Of a DNA stretch of 64,000 nucleotides, positions 1-11,199 are shown piece after piece; the first letter of the stretch is position 1, and each line of letters starts with the position of its first letter. A program made the position numbers and the translations under genes. The notes beneath the pieces were generated by a model. It did not search any database, was not told the DNA's origin, and saw only the letters and a program-made list of their open reading frames with translations. Origin of the DNA: Paralvinella palmiformis (lineage: Eukaryota; Annelida; Polychaeta; Terebellida; Alvinellidae); contig JAODUP010000526.1 of the NCBI GenBank assembly GCA_025642065.1, forward strand, positions 128,501 to 192,500. The letters run 5' to 3'.

Positions 1-1510
1 GCTGTTAACAATGTTACAGCAGTCCTTGCCCTTCTTCGTCATGGAGCCAACAAAGATGCGCAGGATGCTCGAGATCAGACGCCGCTGTTCCTGGCAGCGA
101 AGGAGGGTAGTTTTGAGGCTGCTAAAACTCTTCTCGATCACTTCGCCAACAGGGATATGACGGATCATATGGATCGGCTGCCACGAGACATCGCACAGGA
201 GCGATACCACCACGATATACTCAAACTATTGGAAGAATACCGAGCTGACAATTGTCACGGCTTCGGTGGTGGATATACCACATCACCTGATGTGGCTATG
301 GCATCATACATGCATCAGGTCTCAGTAAAGAAACAGAGAAAAAGGACACCTAAGCACAGTCGTGCACTTAACAGCAATAACAACATAACGATTAAGGACC
401 CTGGTCCACACACATCAGTGATGAATGGACAGGTGGTAAGGTTGCCTCCAGTTGGCCAGAAACCACGAGGCATGAAGAAAAAGAAACCAACCGCCACACA
501 GACTTCGCCGAACAATGGCAATCCCACAGTACAGAGTACAACCTCGCTAGAATCTCCCGAAAATATTGTTGACATACCACCCTCATATAAAGATGTGTGT
601 TCAGATGGTATGGTCATGTCTGGGTCAGACATGCAGGTGTTGAACAGTATGGTGAATGATGCACTGTCAACGCAGCATGGTGTCACCTACGACGCCAACT
701 TGAATGGTGACATGAACATGCAGCATGGTAGCATGGATGAGCTATCGCCTGACTTTGCTGTTTCAAGAAATGCAGGCATCAGACTCTCAGCACTTGATGC
801 ATGCCAATCGTGCTGGACAACAAGTGACTCATATTGTTGGCAACATGGGTAGCAGTCCTGGAACTAGCACATTGAATCCGCCTAGTAATAGCAGCTCGTT
901 GACGCAAAACTACAGCCCCTACTCCACAATACAGAGTCCTTCGTTGTCATCACAGTGCACTAGTTCGCCGATGTATCCAAATTCAACAAGCCCAGGTCAG
1001 GGTGGCAGCCCAGGGCAACCCACACAGGGCATGATGTCACCACCACGGCGCAGTTTGCCTCTGTCACCAACTCACATGCAAGCAATGCACCAGCATGCCC
1101 AGCAGCAGCAGCAACAGCAGCAGCACCGAACTCATCCAAGCCCACCAAACCCAAACATGGATGGCTATTGTTATGATGGCATGACTATGAATGGCCATAT
1201 GGGACATAACAAACACTATCAGATGGCGATGACTGGAATGGCCATACCAAACCAGCCCCACCACCATTATCCGACACCGCCATCACAACACAGTCACACA
1301 AGCACAGAGTCAGCTGTACCAAAGGATTTGGGCCCACTCCTGCCTGACCACTATATGACTCCATCACCCGACTCACCCGGCCAGTGGTCTAGCTCCTCAC
1401 CACATTCGGCACAGTCTGACTGGTCAGAAGGAATATCGAGCCCTCCACAGATAGCCAATCACAAGCCAATGATGAAAAGTTTGATGAAGAAGGAGGGTGT
1501 CTACTTGTAA
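1..1510 (+). CDS. Notch: Notch receptor, C-terminal part (terminal coding exon, 5' end outside window)
   Basis: Frame 1 is open from base 1. It encodes the last ankyrin repeats (for example [20 protein letters not shown], then [17 protein letters not shown]), a basic stretch KKQRKRTPK, a PPSY motif at 577-588 (PPxY, bound by Nedd4-family E3 ligases in Notch), a run of eight Gln near 1100, a TPSPDSP degron near 1355 and the Notch signature [16 protein letters not shown] before the stop at 1508-1510. In Notch this part is the intracellular domain that is released, enters the nucleus and binds CSL; the tail sets its turnover. Frame 1 runs into a stop at 850-852, while the tail is read in frame 2, open from before 725. 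One extra base, or a missed small intron, within about 725-850 is needed to join them. The identity is secure; whether the break is biological or an assembly error is not. Confidence 0.95.
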
Positions 1511-1650
1511 TCCACAGCTGGGTAGCTGTGGACCAATATGCATTTATATTTGCTAGCCATTGTTGTCGCTGTACAGTACGGTCTTGAAGTCAAGGCAGTT
1601 TAGTTCATATAGGCTTTAATTCACCTTTTCACTATGTGTATAAAAATAAG

Positions 1651-1672
1651 TGTGTGTGTGTGTGTGTGTGTG
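1651..1672. repeat. (GT)n microsatellite in Notch 3' UTR
   Basis: Pure TG dinucleotide run, followed by an imperfect extension to about 1700. Confidence 0.9.
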
Positions 1673-3088
1673 CATGCATGGATGTGTTGTGTGTGTGTGG
1701 TGTGATTATATCCATACATCATGTGAACACACTGAGATCAGCAGTCAAGCCATAATAAGCCAAGCTGATATAAAACCAGTCCATATTTTAAATACTATGT
1801 GCATTTTATCTGCAAAGTGCAAGAAATTGTTTAGTTTTCTAACTGTACAATGGTAGTCTACAGATTATAGCCTTGAAGGCAGCATTGTGTTGTAATATGA
1901 ATTGTGTAATTTGACATTTTGCCTATAAATTTACAGGTATAAAAATGTTCACCACTCTGATGCAATAGTCGAAGACTATTTTGTTCAATTCTGAACCAGT
2001 AAGAATTTCTGCTCCGTTATTGCAATGACGTTTGATGTGCATAGTTAGGATGGCATTTTAAATGCTTAGCCTTTTTCAGTTTAGTGTAATTACAGTAACT
2101 TCTATCTCCACTGTTGTATATCTCTGTGTGTGTAGACAAATGAAGTATTTTGCTTTATAAGCATGTGAAATGCACTTTTCGGGTGTAAAGCCCTTTTTGG
2201 CTTGTGATTGATATGAAATCGTCTCCAGCGTTACCAGATGATGGCCTCCCCTGTCTCAATATGTTCTCAAATCCATGTCCTGATATTGATTCATGACACA
2301 TTATGTTCACGACACATAGGCAGCATATGTTTTTTGACCATATTTTTCTCTTTTGTAGAGACAATTTTTATAATCCACCGAGTGTACATATTTACAGTAG
2401 TGCGTGCCTACCTGCTGTTACTGTGTTCCATGGGTCAGAAAATGTGCAGGCCTACAGACTGGACATTGCAAACTGTTTGGTTCGCTGTTCTGTAGGTGGT
2501 GGGCAGATGATTGCCTTGAAGCAGACCATGAAAATGCCTGCCATCACAGCTTTTTAGCTTGTGAATTACATGTTGTTTATTTGTACATAGAACGTTCACT
2601 ACTCGAAACAGTCAGACTGGTTTAGAAGCCTTCTTCCGTGCCATTGTGACAATATCTCTCATATGTGGCAGGCTTTAAGTACTGTTGGAATATTTACTTG
2701 CAGGAGGTGTCTTCCTTAATGAGGGCATGATGCTGAATTGGTGGTAATGTTTTCAGTTCTCACTGAATAGGCGTGCACACTGACGTTAATAGATTTGTTA
2801 CCAATTATGTTTTTGTTATCTCTGGATCATTTCCAAAATGTGTGTGTGTGCGCGCGCGTGTGCTTTCTGAACACATGTTTAGAACATTCCTGGTTGGTGT
2901 AAGTAATTACAGACATACGTGGTTATTATGGCTACAGGAAATGCAGCCATACTTCAAAACTGCCACTTAGCTTTTGTAGTGTTAACAATATTTGAAGGAC
3001 ATTTTGCCATGTAAGCAAATTCTCACTACCATTCTTCTGTATCAACAGTATACAGCAACTGTCAAACAAGTGGCGTATTTATTTTATC

Positions 3089-3094
3089 ATTAAA
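3089..3094 (+). promoter_or_regulatory. Candidate polyadenylation signal ATTAAA
   Basis: Variant signal about 1.6 kb after the Notch stop, ahead of the LINE remnant. No downstream element was verified. Confidence 0.25.
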
Positions 3095-3349
3095 AGCTGT
3101 TTGATTGCTGAGTTGAACAATGAACAGTGTCTCTGTACAATATCTATGTAATCTAAATCATGTTATATAAATATGAAACCATTTAACTGCGTTTTATATT
3201 GTCTGTATGGCTGTGGTGTTTGTCAGTGTGTGTTCATATCCTACAATACATAAATTAATATATCATTTTATTTAAAAGCCAGTTAGAAATGTTATATGAT
3301 TTTTAAGGCTTAGATTGTTCAAATATGTCACATTTCATAACTCTTCCCC

Positions 3350-3960
3350 ATAATGAGGGTTGCTATGATTAATGCACAATCACCATATGACTTGAGCACT
3401 TGCAGTAGCAACCGATTGGATGACCCAAGTACAGGATGACCTACTAACACAGATATTCGCGTTAACTATCACCGAATGATTTATAAGCTAGTAAAGTCTT
3501 CAATATGATGCTCACCGGCAGCCAGTGTGATTTTAAAACATTTGGGATTATAAGGCCATATTTTTTTATTTCGTCACCATGCGAGCTTCACCATTATAAA
3601 TTCACAAAAGGCAGCTGATGGTGTAATCAGATATGCCATATAGTAGGGAATTCAAACAGTCTTTATATAACAAGGGCAAGGACCATTGTAACAGATACTT
3701 CCTGTGTAAAAAGAATGGTTTTAGACAGTTGATGGTAATAGACATTGTTTTGTGGTATATTAATACATTACCCAGAGGTTTTACTGATTGATTGGAGATA
3801 ATTAAGGAAATGGTTGGTGTTTTTATGGATTTTACATAGTAAGTAAAGTCACAGATGTGTTATCATAGATCAATTTTAGAAGATTTGGAGTCGTGCATAG
3901 CTGAATATCAGCAAACCAATCTTACAAATTCTCCAAGAGGAAACTTATTCGTCGATGTGA
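3350..3960 (-). mobile_element. LINE 3'-region remnant (same family as 24.9-26.1 kb)
   Basis: Several words match the minus-strand LINE at 25.0-25.7 kb in the same order: TGCACAATCACCATA, AGATATGCCATATA followed by TAGGGA, and GCTGAATATCAGCAA versus GCCGAATATCAGCAA. No reading frame survives. It is an old antisense copy lying downstream of Notch. Confidence 0.6.
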
Positions 3961-4608
3961 TTCAGTACTATATATATATATATAAATGAATGTGTGTGTA
4001 TGTATTTGCAAAATCTTCTGACAAGAGTTAAACAGCGATGAAAATGACAGTCATGTTTCTAGGTTTGCATACAACTACCGTATTTGATCTTTCGTTCAAT
4101 CTTTACTTCAAGGATAATTATTAAATCGTGTTCTGTGCTTTGAGATGGAACTTATTGTTCAGAAAATTGTTTCGATATTAGCCTAGAAGCGTTGACTAGA
4201 TTTCATTTGTGATATTTTATCAAATTATGTCAGTGTATGGGATCTTGGTTCAATTACATTTGTCGAATGTTTTCCTGTCGAGTAGCCCACGAGTCAGTCG
4301 TATGTTTCGGAGTGACAAGCACTAGGGCTAAATAAAGAATTTAGTCACTTAAACAGATGAAATAAATTAATGTTATTAATTGATGAGCCTGTAGCTGTAC
4401 ATAGCTTACCCGTTATCACTTGCTATCATATAATTGTCCTGGCTCTTTAATTTGTTTTACCATGGTACAGAATGTAGAACTCAATATCATGGGTTTGACC
4501 CCTCCATCCCACAGTGTACCAAATGTAGTAAGAAATATCTTGGTAATAAACGTTTCTTGTAGCCAGCAATACAGGAGAAATCGTGGAAGGGCTTATTTTT
4601 ATTATCAT
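3961..4608. other. Intergenic, no feature seen
   Basis: AT-rich DNA with a short TA run near 3970. I see no gene or recognisable element. Confidence 0.5.
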
Positions 4609-4890
4609 GTGTTCAGTCTCCCATTTCTCTGATATAAGTTCAGTCTCCTCCTGTTGATCTGGTATAAATGTGTCCAGTCTCCCTTTTCTCTGGTATATGT
4701 GTTCAGTGTCTCTTTTCTCTGATATAAATGTGTCCAGTCTCATCCCTTTGATCTGGTATACATGTGTCAGTCTCCCCTTTCTCTGGTATATGTGTTCAGT
4801 GTCTCTTTTCTCTGATATAAATGTGTCCAGGCTCCTCCTGTTGATCTGGTATAAATGTGTCAGTCTCCCTTTTCTCTGGTATAAATGTAG
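4609..4890. repeat. Minisatellite, about 31-bp unit with a 93-bp higher-order period
   Basis: Units built on TTTTCTCTGGTATATGTG and TTCTCTGATATAAATGTG alternate. The word CTCTGGTATATGTGTTCAGT recurs at 4688 and 4781, a 93-bp period made of three roughly 31-bp units. Because 93 is a multiple of three, long ORFs on both strands here are by-products of the repeat. Confidence 0.85.
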
Positions 4891-5335
4891 CCTTTTATTT
4901 GGGCTTTAATTAAAAAAGTTAGGATTACCCTGAAATAAGTGAACATTACAATCAAGTTATCTTTGAAGATGTTAAATTTGTACTGTTATCATAGTTTGGC
5001 AAAAGATATCAATTTCTTTAAAACTTAAATTGATGGATATTTGATTTCTGAAGAAACACCTGCCAACTTTATGCCACCAGCCTTGGTTAACCAAGTAATG
5101 ATTTCCCAACACCACCTTTGCTGCGGTGAATTTGGCTAATTTGATTCAGAACAATTTAGCACATCTGAATGCGTACTACAAAAGAAAAAGGAGTATTACT
5201 CAGTTCTGCGTGGATGGGGATGTTTCTTAAGTATATGCCGTCTTTTGTAAAGCTAAGTTTAATTTTCAGTATCTTGTTCAAATCGTTTACATTCATTTTA
5301 GTTTATCATTCCAGTTTATAATCTGAAAATGTTCT
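4891..5335. other. Intergenic, no feature seen
   Basis: No gene, repeat or element recognised. Confidence 0.5.
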
Positions 5336-5343
5336 ATTGATAC

Positions 5344-5693
5344 CAGACATGGGGGGGGTCAATTAAGCTCTGGAATTGATGGCAATTCCAATATTGGAAT
5401 TCCTTTTTTTTAATGGAATTGATAAATTTGGAATTGAAGTCTGCAACAAAAAAATAATAAATCCATAAATTAAATCGCCATTTAATTTTTTTAATTCAGA
5501 AATATTTCTTCCATGACAATCCTACTTGGAATATAAACTATTCAGTGCAGGTATTCCAAGTAGCGACTTAGAGTACGTGTTCAGAGTACGAACGCATGGT
5601 AAAAAGGGGTAGGTAAAAAGACAAAATGGAATTAATAAATTTGATGTGTAATTGACCAAATGGAATTGATCAAATGAAATAGACTCATGTCTG
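5344..5693. mobile_element. Non-autonomous hAT-like MITE (CAGACATGGG family)
   Basis: The termini are CAGACATG and CATGTCTG, flanked by a perfect 8-bp duplication ATTGATAC (5336-5343 and 5694-5701). An 8-bp target duplication and CAG-type ends are typical of the hAT superfamily. The interior is full of GGAATTGA and AATTCC words and has no ORF. Related copies are at 11.2-11.7 kb and 18.6-19.3 kb. Confidence 0.8.
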
Positions 5694-5721
5694 ATTGATA
5701 CCAAATTGAGTAGAGATGAAC

Positions 5722-5874
5722 CGTTAAACCTCGACACATGTCACAACTGGGACATATTGCCAAGAGGCATCTCCACAGAGAAACAAATCTTACAAACACA
5801 GATGCAAATTGAACTAACAACCTGTAGGTTTGCAGTGCAGTGCGTTATCCCCTGTGCCATTAGAATGCCCTGTA
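5722..5874 (-). mobile_element. tRNA-derived SINE remnant, family shared with 43.3 kb
   Basis: Shares an ordered set of words with 43315-43470 (GGGACA, CAAGAGGCA, AGAGAAACA, then ACAACCTG and TTGCAG...GTTAT). It ends in a degenerate tRNA-like block read on the minus strand. Confidence 0.5.
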
Positions 5875-5889
5875 TCAATACCAAGACAA

Positions 5890-6100
5890 ACATACAAGAT
5901 ATAACCATGGTTCCCACAGCCAAGTAAATGTATGATCAATTATTGATATTTTTATGGTACCACACAGAAAAGGAGGAGGCTCCTCCTCCCTTTGTTGTAA
6001 GTGGATTTTTTCACCAGGCAATATTTTTTCCGGGTCATTTCCAGGACCTGGAAAATTTATTTGTTATTTTCCAGGACCCTGTGCAGATTATAGTCAAATT
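5890..6100. repeat. Interspersed repeat containing TTTTCCAGGACC blocks
   Basis: Resembles 21740-22060: both have a CCCACAGCCAAG start, TTTTTATGGTAC, GATTTTTTCACCAGGCAATA or AATTTTTTCACAGGCAATAT, and CAGGACCTGGAAAATTTATT or AGACCCGAAAAATTAATT. Class unknown. Confidence 0.5.
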
Positions 6101-6683
6101 GACAATTTGGGATGGAGCAAATTTTAATACAAAAGAGCCTGAAAGCTAAATATACTACTGTATACTTTTACAGTTAATAACTTTTTTATCGGTGATCAAA
6201 AGTACACTCTAAGAGTGTTTATTTGTGTCATTTATTTTACATTTTCCAGCTGGTGATAGTTACCTTTATGATTAGAAAATATTGATGTGTTCATCAATTT
6301 TAATCAGAGCAATGTGTATTATTTTGAACTGCTACAGGAATCTTGCTGGAAGCTATGACCTTGAAACTGTGGCATGCGCCTTTAATTATAACTTGTATCA
6401 TTACTGAGGTGACAACTGTGACAACAAGTATTAAACAAGAAAGGATAATCCATAAACAGTCATCAGTATCCCTCTCATGTTATACTAAAGTGTCCAAAGT
6501 TAACATTTTAGTTACACCAGACAGAGATGGGATCGTCAAGAGATCTTCATTATCATTATTTGACAATTTTTTCATTATTTGCATGAGACTCATTACTTTC
6601 ATTAGTAAGATCACTACAATTAAAAAGCGGAATGTCTGAGCTAAAACAGAATCAGTATTTTATTGTTGATCTACATTACTAAG
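6101..6683. other. Intergenic, no feature seen
   Basis: A 98-codon ORF at 6343-6639 has no recognisable domain or codon pattern. I treat this stretch as non-coding. Confidence 0.45.
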
Positions 6684-6864
6684 TGATGATGATGATGATG
6701 ACTGATGTTTTAGGGGCCACTTTGGGGCACATGGTCGGCTCGAGTGACCTCCAAATGTAATGAAGCAAAATCAAAGATGAAACACCCTTCAGATATGCCC
6801 ACGTCCAGGTTCGAACTCAGGTGGTAGTGATCTGTGGTCCAACACGCTACCAGTTAGACCACCA
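6684..6864 (-). mobile_element. tRNA-derived SINE with GAT-rich tail
   Basis: On the minus strand a tRNA-like head (GGTGGTCTAACTGGTAGCG as A box, GAGTTCGAACC as B box) leads into a body ending in a (GAT)n-type tail at 6684-6701. A second copy is at 16694-16874 and a fragment at 16126-16190. Confidence 0.8.
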
Positions 6865-7040
6865 AAATACTAATCAGAATAGAATATTTTAACAGCAGTG
6901 AAGTTCCAGTTAAGTGCAAGAGGCTTATCAAACCCAAGTTTGTATAGAAATGGTTTGTTGCACAAATCGTCAACGCATGCAGAACTCGAATACGGCTTAA
7001 CTCTAACAGGTCAACATGACCTGATCTTACTTGCGTATAT

Positions 7041-7046
7041 TTTATT
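7041..7046 (-). promoter_or_regulatory. Candidate polyadenylation signal AATAAA
   Basis: AATAAA on the minus strand, about 390 bp past the stop of the C2H2 gene. 6865-7433 would then hold its 3' UTR and flank. Confidence 0.45.
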
Positions 7047-7433
7047 CAGAACGTGTCAAAACCAAGTGATCTAAGCACACATATAAATGCAAATTCTGGA
7101 TCACTTCTAAGAGGTCATCATGGCCATCTATCAAACTGACATTGGCTGGTGACTAAGACGAGTCTCATTCAATTTGTTGTCATCTCGTCAAAGCCCACAA
7201 AGAAATTTGACAGAAACTCATCAACTGGCATTTATCTATCTGTTTAAAGGCATATACAGCTGCTGAGCCCTTAATTAACTTTGATATATGTAACTTTCAC
7301 TAAATTTAGATGTAAACTAATTATTTCCAGTGTACTTTTTGTTACTACTTCAGAGTGAAGCAGTAACTTCTGTTGCCAAAATGTGTTCATTTTCGCCGAT
7401 GTACACAGAATTCCTCCTCCCTGTGGTAGATAA

Positions 7434-8158
7434 CTAGAAAAATACATCATGCGTTTCCATGTGCTTCTCCAAACTCTCATACTGACTATAGCACTCATCA
7501 CACTCTGGGCAGGAATATAGCCTTTCTGCTTCATGGAATGTCAAATGCGCACAGAGTCTGTCTTCTCCCTTAAATTGTTTGTCGCACTGAGAACAATGGT
7601 ATAGGACTTCACTTGTATGCACCATCAAATGGCGGTCCAGAATATTCTTCGACCTGAATTTTTTTCCACATTCGGAACAGTAGTATCCGGAATGTGTCTT
7701 GAATGAGCTGTCATGTTTCATGTAGTTGTCTGCTGCTTTGGCAGTTTGTTACATGCACAACCTCACGATGACAACAATTGGCAGACACCGAGTCAGACGT
7801 ATCCATTAGGCCAACTTGTCCTTTTACCTCAGCAGAAGAGTTCTCACTGTCTTCCACTTTAATGTTGCTGATAGGCACATATTCCACACTTGAGCTGGTT
7901 CTGTGCAGCTCTTGATAGGCTTCAATAAATTGTAATTCATGTAAACTGTTATCCTCGTAATCGGCTTCAATTTTTAATTCCTGATCACAATAGCACAAGT
8001 TGATGTTTTTATTTCCAATGTCAGAAGAACTAGGATGATTAATACCATTTTCTTGTTTGACTACAGTTGTCACTGGAGCTGTAGAGACTGGAGAGAATTT
8101 GTCCTCATTTAGAAATATTACTTCTTCTGTAGTCTGCTGGTAGGTGACCTTCGGTAAA
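7434..8158 (-). CDS. Terminal exon of a C2H2 zinc-finger protein (acidic linker plus three fingers, one frame break)
   Basis: The exon starts after a clean acceptor (TTGTTATTTCAG, AG at 8160-8159). It continues the frame of the upstream exon through an acidic Ser/Glu-rich linker with SUMO-like sites (IKVEDSE, VVKQE). Three tandem C2H2 fingers follow: YYCSECGKKF...HLMVH, YHCSQCDKQF...HLTFH and YSCPECDECY...HMETH. It ends DVFF-stop at 7434-7436. The linker frame stops at 7711 while the finger frame is open from about 7750, so a one-base shift within 7711-7750 separates them. The protein is probably a nuclear DNA-binding regulator; its target is unknown. It could be the tail of a THAP protein starting at 14735-15091 (see there). 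No symbol can be assigned. Confidence 0.8.
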
Positions 8159-8524
8159 CTGAAATAACAATTGTCAAAAATCATTTATTCCATATTTTCA
8201 GTGTACCTATACATGTCCATATTTATTAGATGCTAAAAATATGTGTACTTGAGCCAAATACGCAATCATGGGATCCAGAATACTGCATCTGGTTTCTGCA
8301 TCTGGAACAGCACGTTTCACTTCGGGTGACTAGTATTTCTTGAATGAAACGAGGCTAACAGTAATCACACCAATCTGTCTATCTGTGTGATTACATCAAG
8401 AATCAGTAAACCTCTAAACAAACAGGTAAATCATTGTTGTTACTGCCAGGTCTTAATACTTAATTGAATCCAAAATAACACTGAATGTAATATAGATATA
8501 TGAACGGACACTAAATTAAGATAC

Positions 8525-8681
8525 CTGTTATCTATCTTAAATTTCCTTTGGTAAGCACTGGTTTGTAAGGACAGTGCTTCCAACAACATATGCTCATCTG
8601 GTTGTAAAATACGAGCAACTTTCTTCATTCTTTTTGATGGTGGACGCTTTGATGTGGACACCTCCAGACCAGGCAATGTCT
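8525..8681 (-). CDS. Internal exon of the C2H2 gene (basic, NLS-like)
   Basis: Bounded by acceptor TTATTCTAG (AG at 8683-8682) and donor AACAG/GTATCT (GT at 8524-8523). It encodes LPGLEVSTSKRPPSKRMKK, a basic cluster likely to be a nuclear localisation signal, then ARILQPDEHMLLEALSLQ. Phases match both neighbours: one base carried in, two carried out, giving DN-S-LPKV across the 3' junction. The intervening sequences 8159-8524 and 8682-8959 read as introns. Confidence 0.7.
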
Positions 8682-8959
8682 CTAGAATAATAAATAATTA
8701 TACATATGCGAGACTAGGCAGACAATATAAAAATAAATTAATCTGACTATGAATGACTATTTCATCTACATCGAGTATGATATACACTCGTCCTCATCCA
8801 AAATTAAATCAAATTTAGTTATTCACGTGAAACACTTTAAGAGATCTAAATATATATGAGCAATAACAATAAACATTCACCATACTCTGATACATTTGTG
8901 GGTGAAATTAAAACGAAACCTCCATTTTTATGTATTATAACAGCTACATAAATACATAC

Positions 8960-9140
8960 TTTTTATCTGTTTCTTTGCTTTCTTGCTTCCACTACTCTTT
9001 TGAGGTGCTGGCATCCTAATCAACAGAGGTGGCTTACGAATGCATGCCGACACATCCTGGGTGTTCAACTCCATTCTTGGCTTACCATTTGTTCCATGAT
9101 TACCTGCAGCACTTGGTATGTCTGTACTGCTAGTAATAAT
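8960..9140 (-). CDS. First shared exon of the C2H2 tail (Lys-rich, phase-0 acceptor)
   Basis: Acceptor TGTGTATTTCCAG (AG at 9142-9141) and donor AAAAA/GTATGT (GT at 8959-8958). The frame starts at phase 0 with IITSSTDIPSAAGNHG and ends in the basic stretch SSGSKKAKKQIK. The length (181 nt) carries one base into the next exon, and K is completed across the junction. Because the acceptor is phase 0, any of the four THAP exons upstream, all with phase-0 donors, could join here in frame. Confidence 0.65.
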
Positions 9141-9231
9141 CTGGAAATACACATAAAATAATAACAATTTAACATTTATCTAAGCATCTACACTCAAATT
9201 AGTAATTTAATGGATATATTTTGTAAGTTAC

Positions 9232-9237
9232 CTTCAT
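9232..9237 (-). CDS. Possible alternative two-codon initiator exon (MK)
   Basis: Minus-strand ATGAAG/GTAACT gives ATG, one codon and a usable donor in phase 0, 91 bp upstream of the exon at 8960-9140. It would start a THAP-less isoform. Such short motifs are common by chance, so this is only an alternative to THAP-exon splicing. Confidence 0.2.
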
Positions 9238-9547
9238 TATGCTTTTATCACCTCAGATGGAATATTTAAGAATTATTAAGTTATTCATGAATATTTCATT
9301 TAAAACAACTGTTAATGCGAAAACATACACACAGACTATACAACTTTGAGCAGCATATAACCTTCCTTTGGAAGTTAGAGGTTCTGAAATGGCCCACCAT
9401 ATTTTCCTGTGTGTTTTAGGAGATGAATCAAAGAAGACAGTGCTATATGACCCACAGGTTGGGGTCAATATCATAATAATACATTATAGTGAAAGTCACA
9501 CCTAACCCAATATCAGTGTATATCTCATCTTGAATGTCAAATAATGT

Positions 9548-10035
9548 ATATTATTGTCATGGGTTCTCAACCTATAGTCATTGATGTTACCTCTCTGCAT
9601 ATTATTGTCATGGGTTCTCAACCTATAATGTTATTGGTGTTACCTCTCTGCATATTATTGTCATGGGTTCTCAACCTATAATGTTATTGGTGTTACCTCT
9701 CTGCATATTATTGTCATGAGTTCTCAACCTATAATGTTATTGGTGTTACCGCTCTGCATATTATTGCCATGGGTTCTCAACCTATAATGTTATTGGTGTT
9801 ACCTTTCTGTATATTGTATCATGAGTTCTCAACCTATAATGTTATTGGTGTTACCTCTCTGCATATTATTGTCATGAGTTCTCAACCTATAATGTTATTG
9901 GTGTTACCGCTCTGCATATTATTGCCATGGGTTCTCAACCTATAATGTTATTGGTGTTACCTCTCTGCATATTATTGCCATGGGTTCTCAACCTATAATG
10001 TTATTGGTGTTACCTTTCTGTATATTGTATCATGA
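9548..10035. repeat. Minisatellite, 53-54-bp unit, about nine copies
   Basis: The unit contains TTGTCATGGGTTCTCAACCT and TTATTGGTGTTACCTCTCTG. Variants (GAGTTCTC, GCTCTGC, TTTCTGTATATTGTATCATG) recur in the same order, giving a higher-order block seen twice. It lies inside the putative long first intron of the THAP/C2H2 gene. Confidence 0.9.
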
Positions 10036-10036
10036 A

Positions 10037-10860
10037 AAAATGTAATATATACGTCAATTATGTATAGTTTATGGAGGAATAAAAACACTTACTTACTGTA
10101 ATGGTACTTTTAATAATGAATGAACTATGAGACATATTAAAGTGAAATGTTGAAATAACATGATAAAATATACACTTCCTGTAAAATGAAATATTACAAT
10201 ATAGTGGTGTTTAGGATTATGACGTAATAATATAAGAACAAAAAATAAAACATAACCAACTAAGCTAAATCATTGTAATATAATGTTATAAGATTATCTC
10301 AAACTAATATTGACTAGAAGACAAAATACGATATAAGCATGTTGTATTTTCACATTATTGAGAATGACTAGATTTGCTCAATGGCCATAGGGGACTAGAA
10401 AATAACGAGTTTTAAAACATTTTTTGAATGTCTCTAAACAATTATAAGAAAATAATGATACACGAAAGACATTGCCTATAATGGAAGCAGAGCTGTAGTA
10501 GACAATATTTTTAGAATGATGACTGATTATCAGTTTAAACAAACAGAATTGTTTTGGTAACATTTTTGGCATTTAATTCCAGACGTAATTTATCCCATCT
10601 AGTTTCATCAATTACGTAGAAGTGAAAGTACCCATTTATTTTGAGGCAATCATTTGTAATATTGCATGATATAGTTCAGTAACAGTTGAAAGATACAAGT
10701 CTTTACATAAACTTATGAGTCTTGATTGGTCAAGTGAAGCAATTTATTTTTCATGTGGGTCGATTTTGAGAGGTATTTTGTGGATTATGATTGAATCTGA
10801 TGAGTAATTAACAACTGATTAACCATCTCCAATGATGGTCACTTTATTTTCACTTTGGAG
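10037..10860. other. Intronic or intergenic, no feature seen
   Basis: AT-rich; no ORF or element recognised. Confidence 0.5.
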
Positions 10861-11199
10861 AACGATACTCTAGTATTGGACGATTGAATCCAGAATTTTA
10901 TGACCCGGAGTCGTAAAATTCTGGATTCAGCTGTCCGATTTTCATTCGCACCAATCTGTTTCGCAAATCGCATACGCAGTCGCACGCCCATGTGGAATCA
11001 TGCTCATACATTTATATGTTTTCCATTTTTCCTATTTTTTGTTGCATTCGGATTCGCATAATGCATATATATATATATGGAATCTCAGCTTTTTGGCGAA
11101 GTGTCCATTTTTCTTTTGCCATTTGGAAATTGGTTTTGCCTATGGCACACGACAGTGCTAGCCTAGAGTTACCAAGGATTAATCTCCACTGATGTAAAT
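10861..11199. repeat. Repeat copy with a strong hairpin (family of 11.7, 39.0 and 48.1 kb)
   Basis: Arms GAATCCAGAATTTTA (from 10886) and TAAAATTCTGGATTC (to about 10928) flank a short loop. The rest shares GTTTTCCATTTTTCC, GCATTCGGATTCGCATA and ATATGGAATCTC words with 12.0-12.4 and 48.3-48.5 kb. It is rearranged relative to those copies. Confidence 0.6.

Larger units (their letters stand above)
1511..3340 (+). other. Notch 3' untranslated region and flank
   Basis: There is no convincing coding potential after the Notch stop. The stretch is AT-rich, with a GT run at 1651-1672 and a short GT/GC run near 2840. The short ORFs here have no recognisable domains. The transcript end is uncertain. 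It must lie before about 3350, where an antisense LINE remnant begins, unless that remnant is part of the UTR. Confidence 0.6.

Noticed and set aside
725..780. Programmed ribosomal frameshift in Notch
   Set aside because: No slippery heptamer or strong downstream structure stands out, and Notch is not known to use one; an indel or missed splice is simpler.
4420..4909. ORFs on both strands of 70-98 codons
   Set aside because: They track the 93-bp minisatellite period; no domain and low-complexity text.
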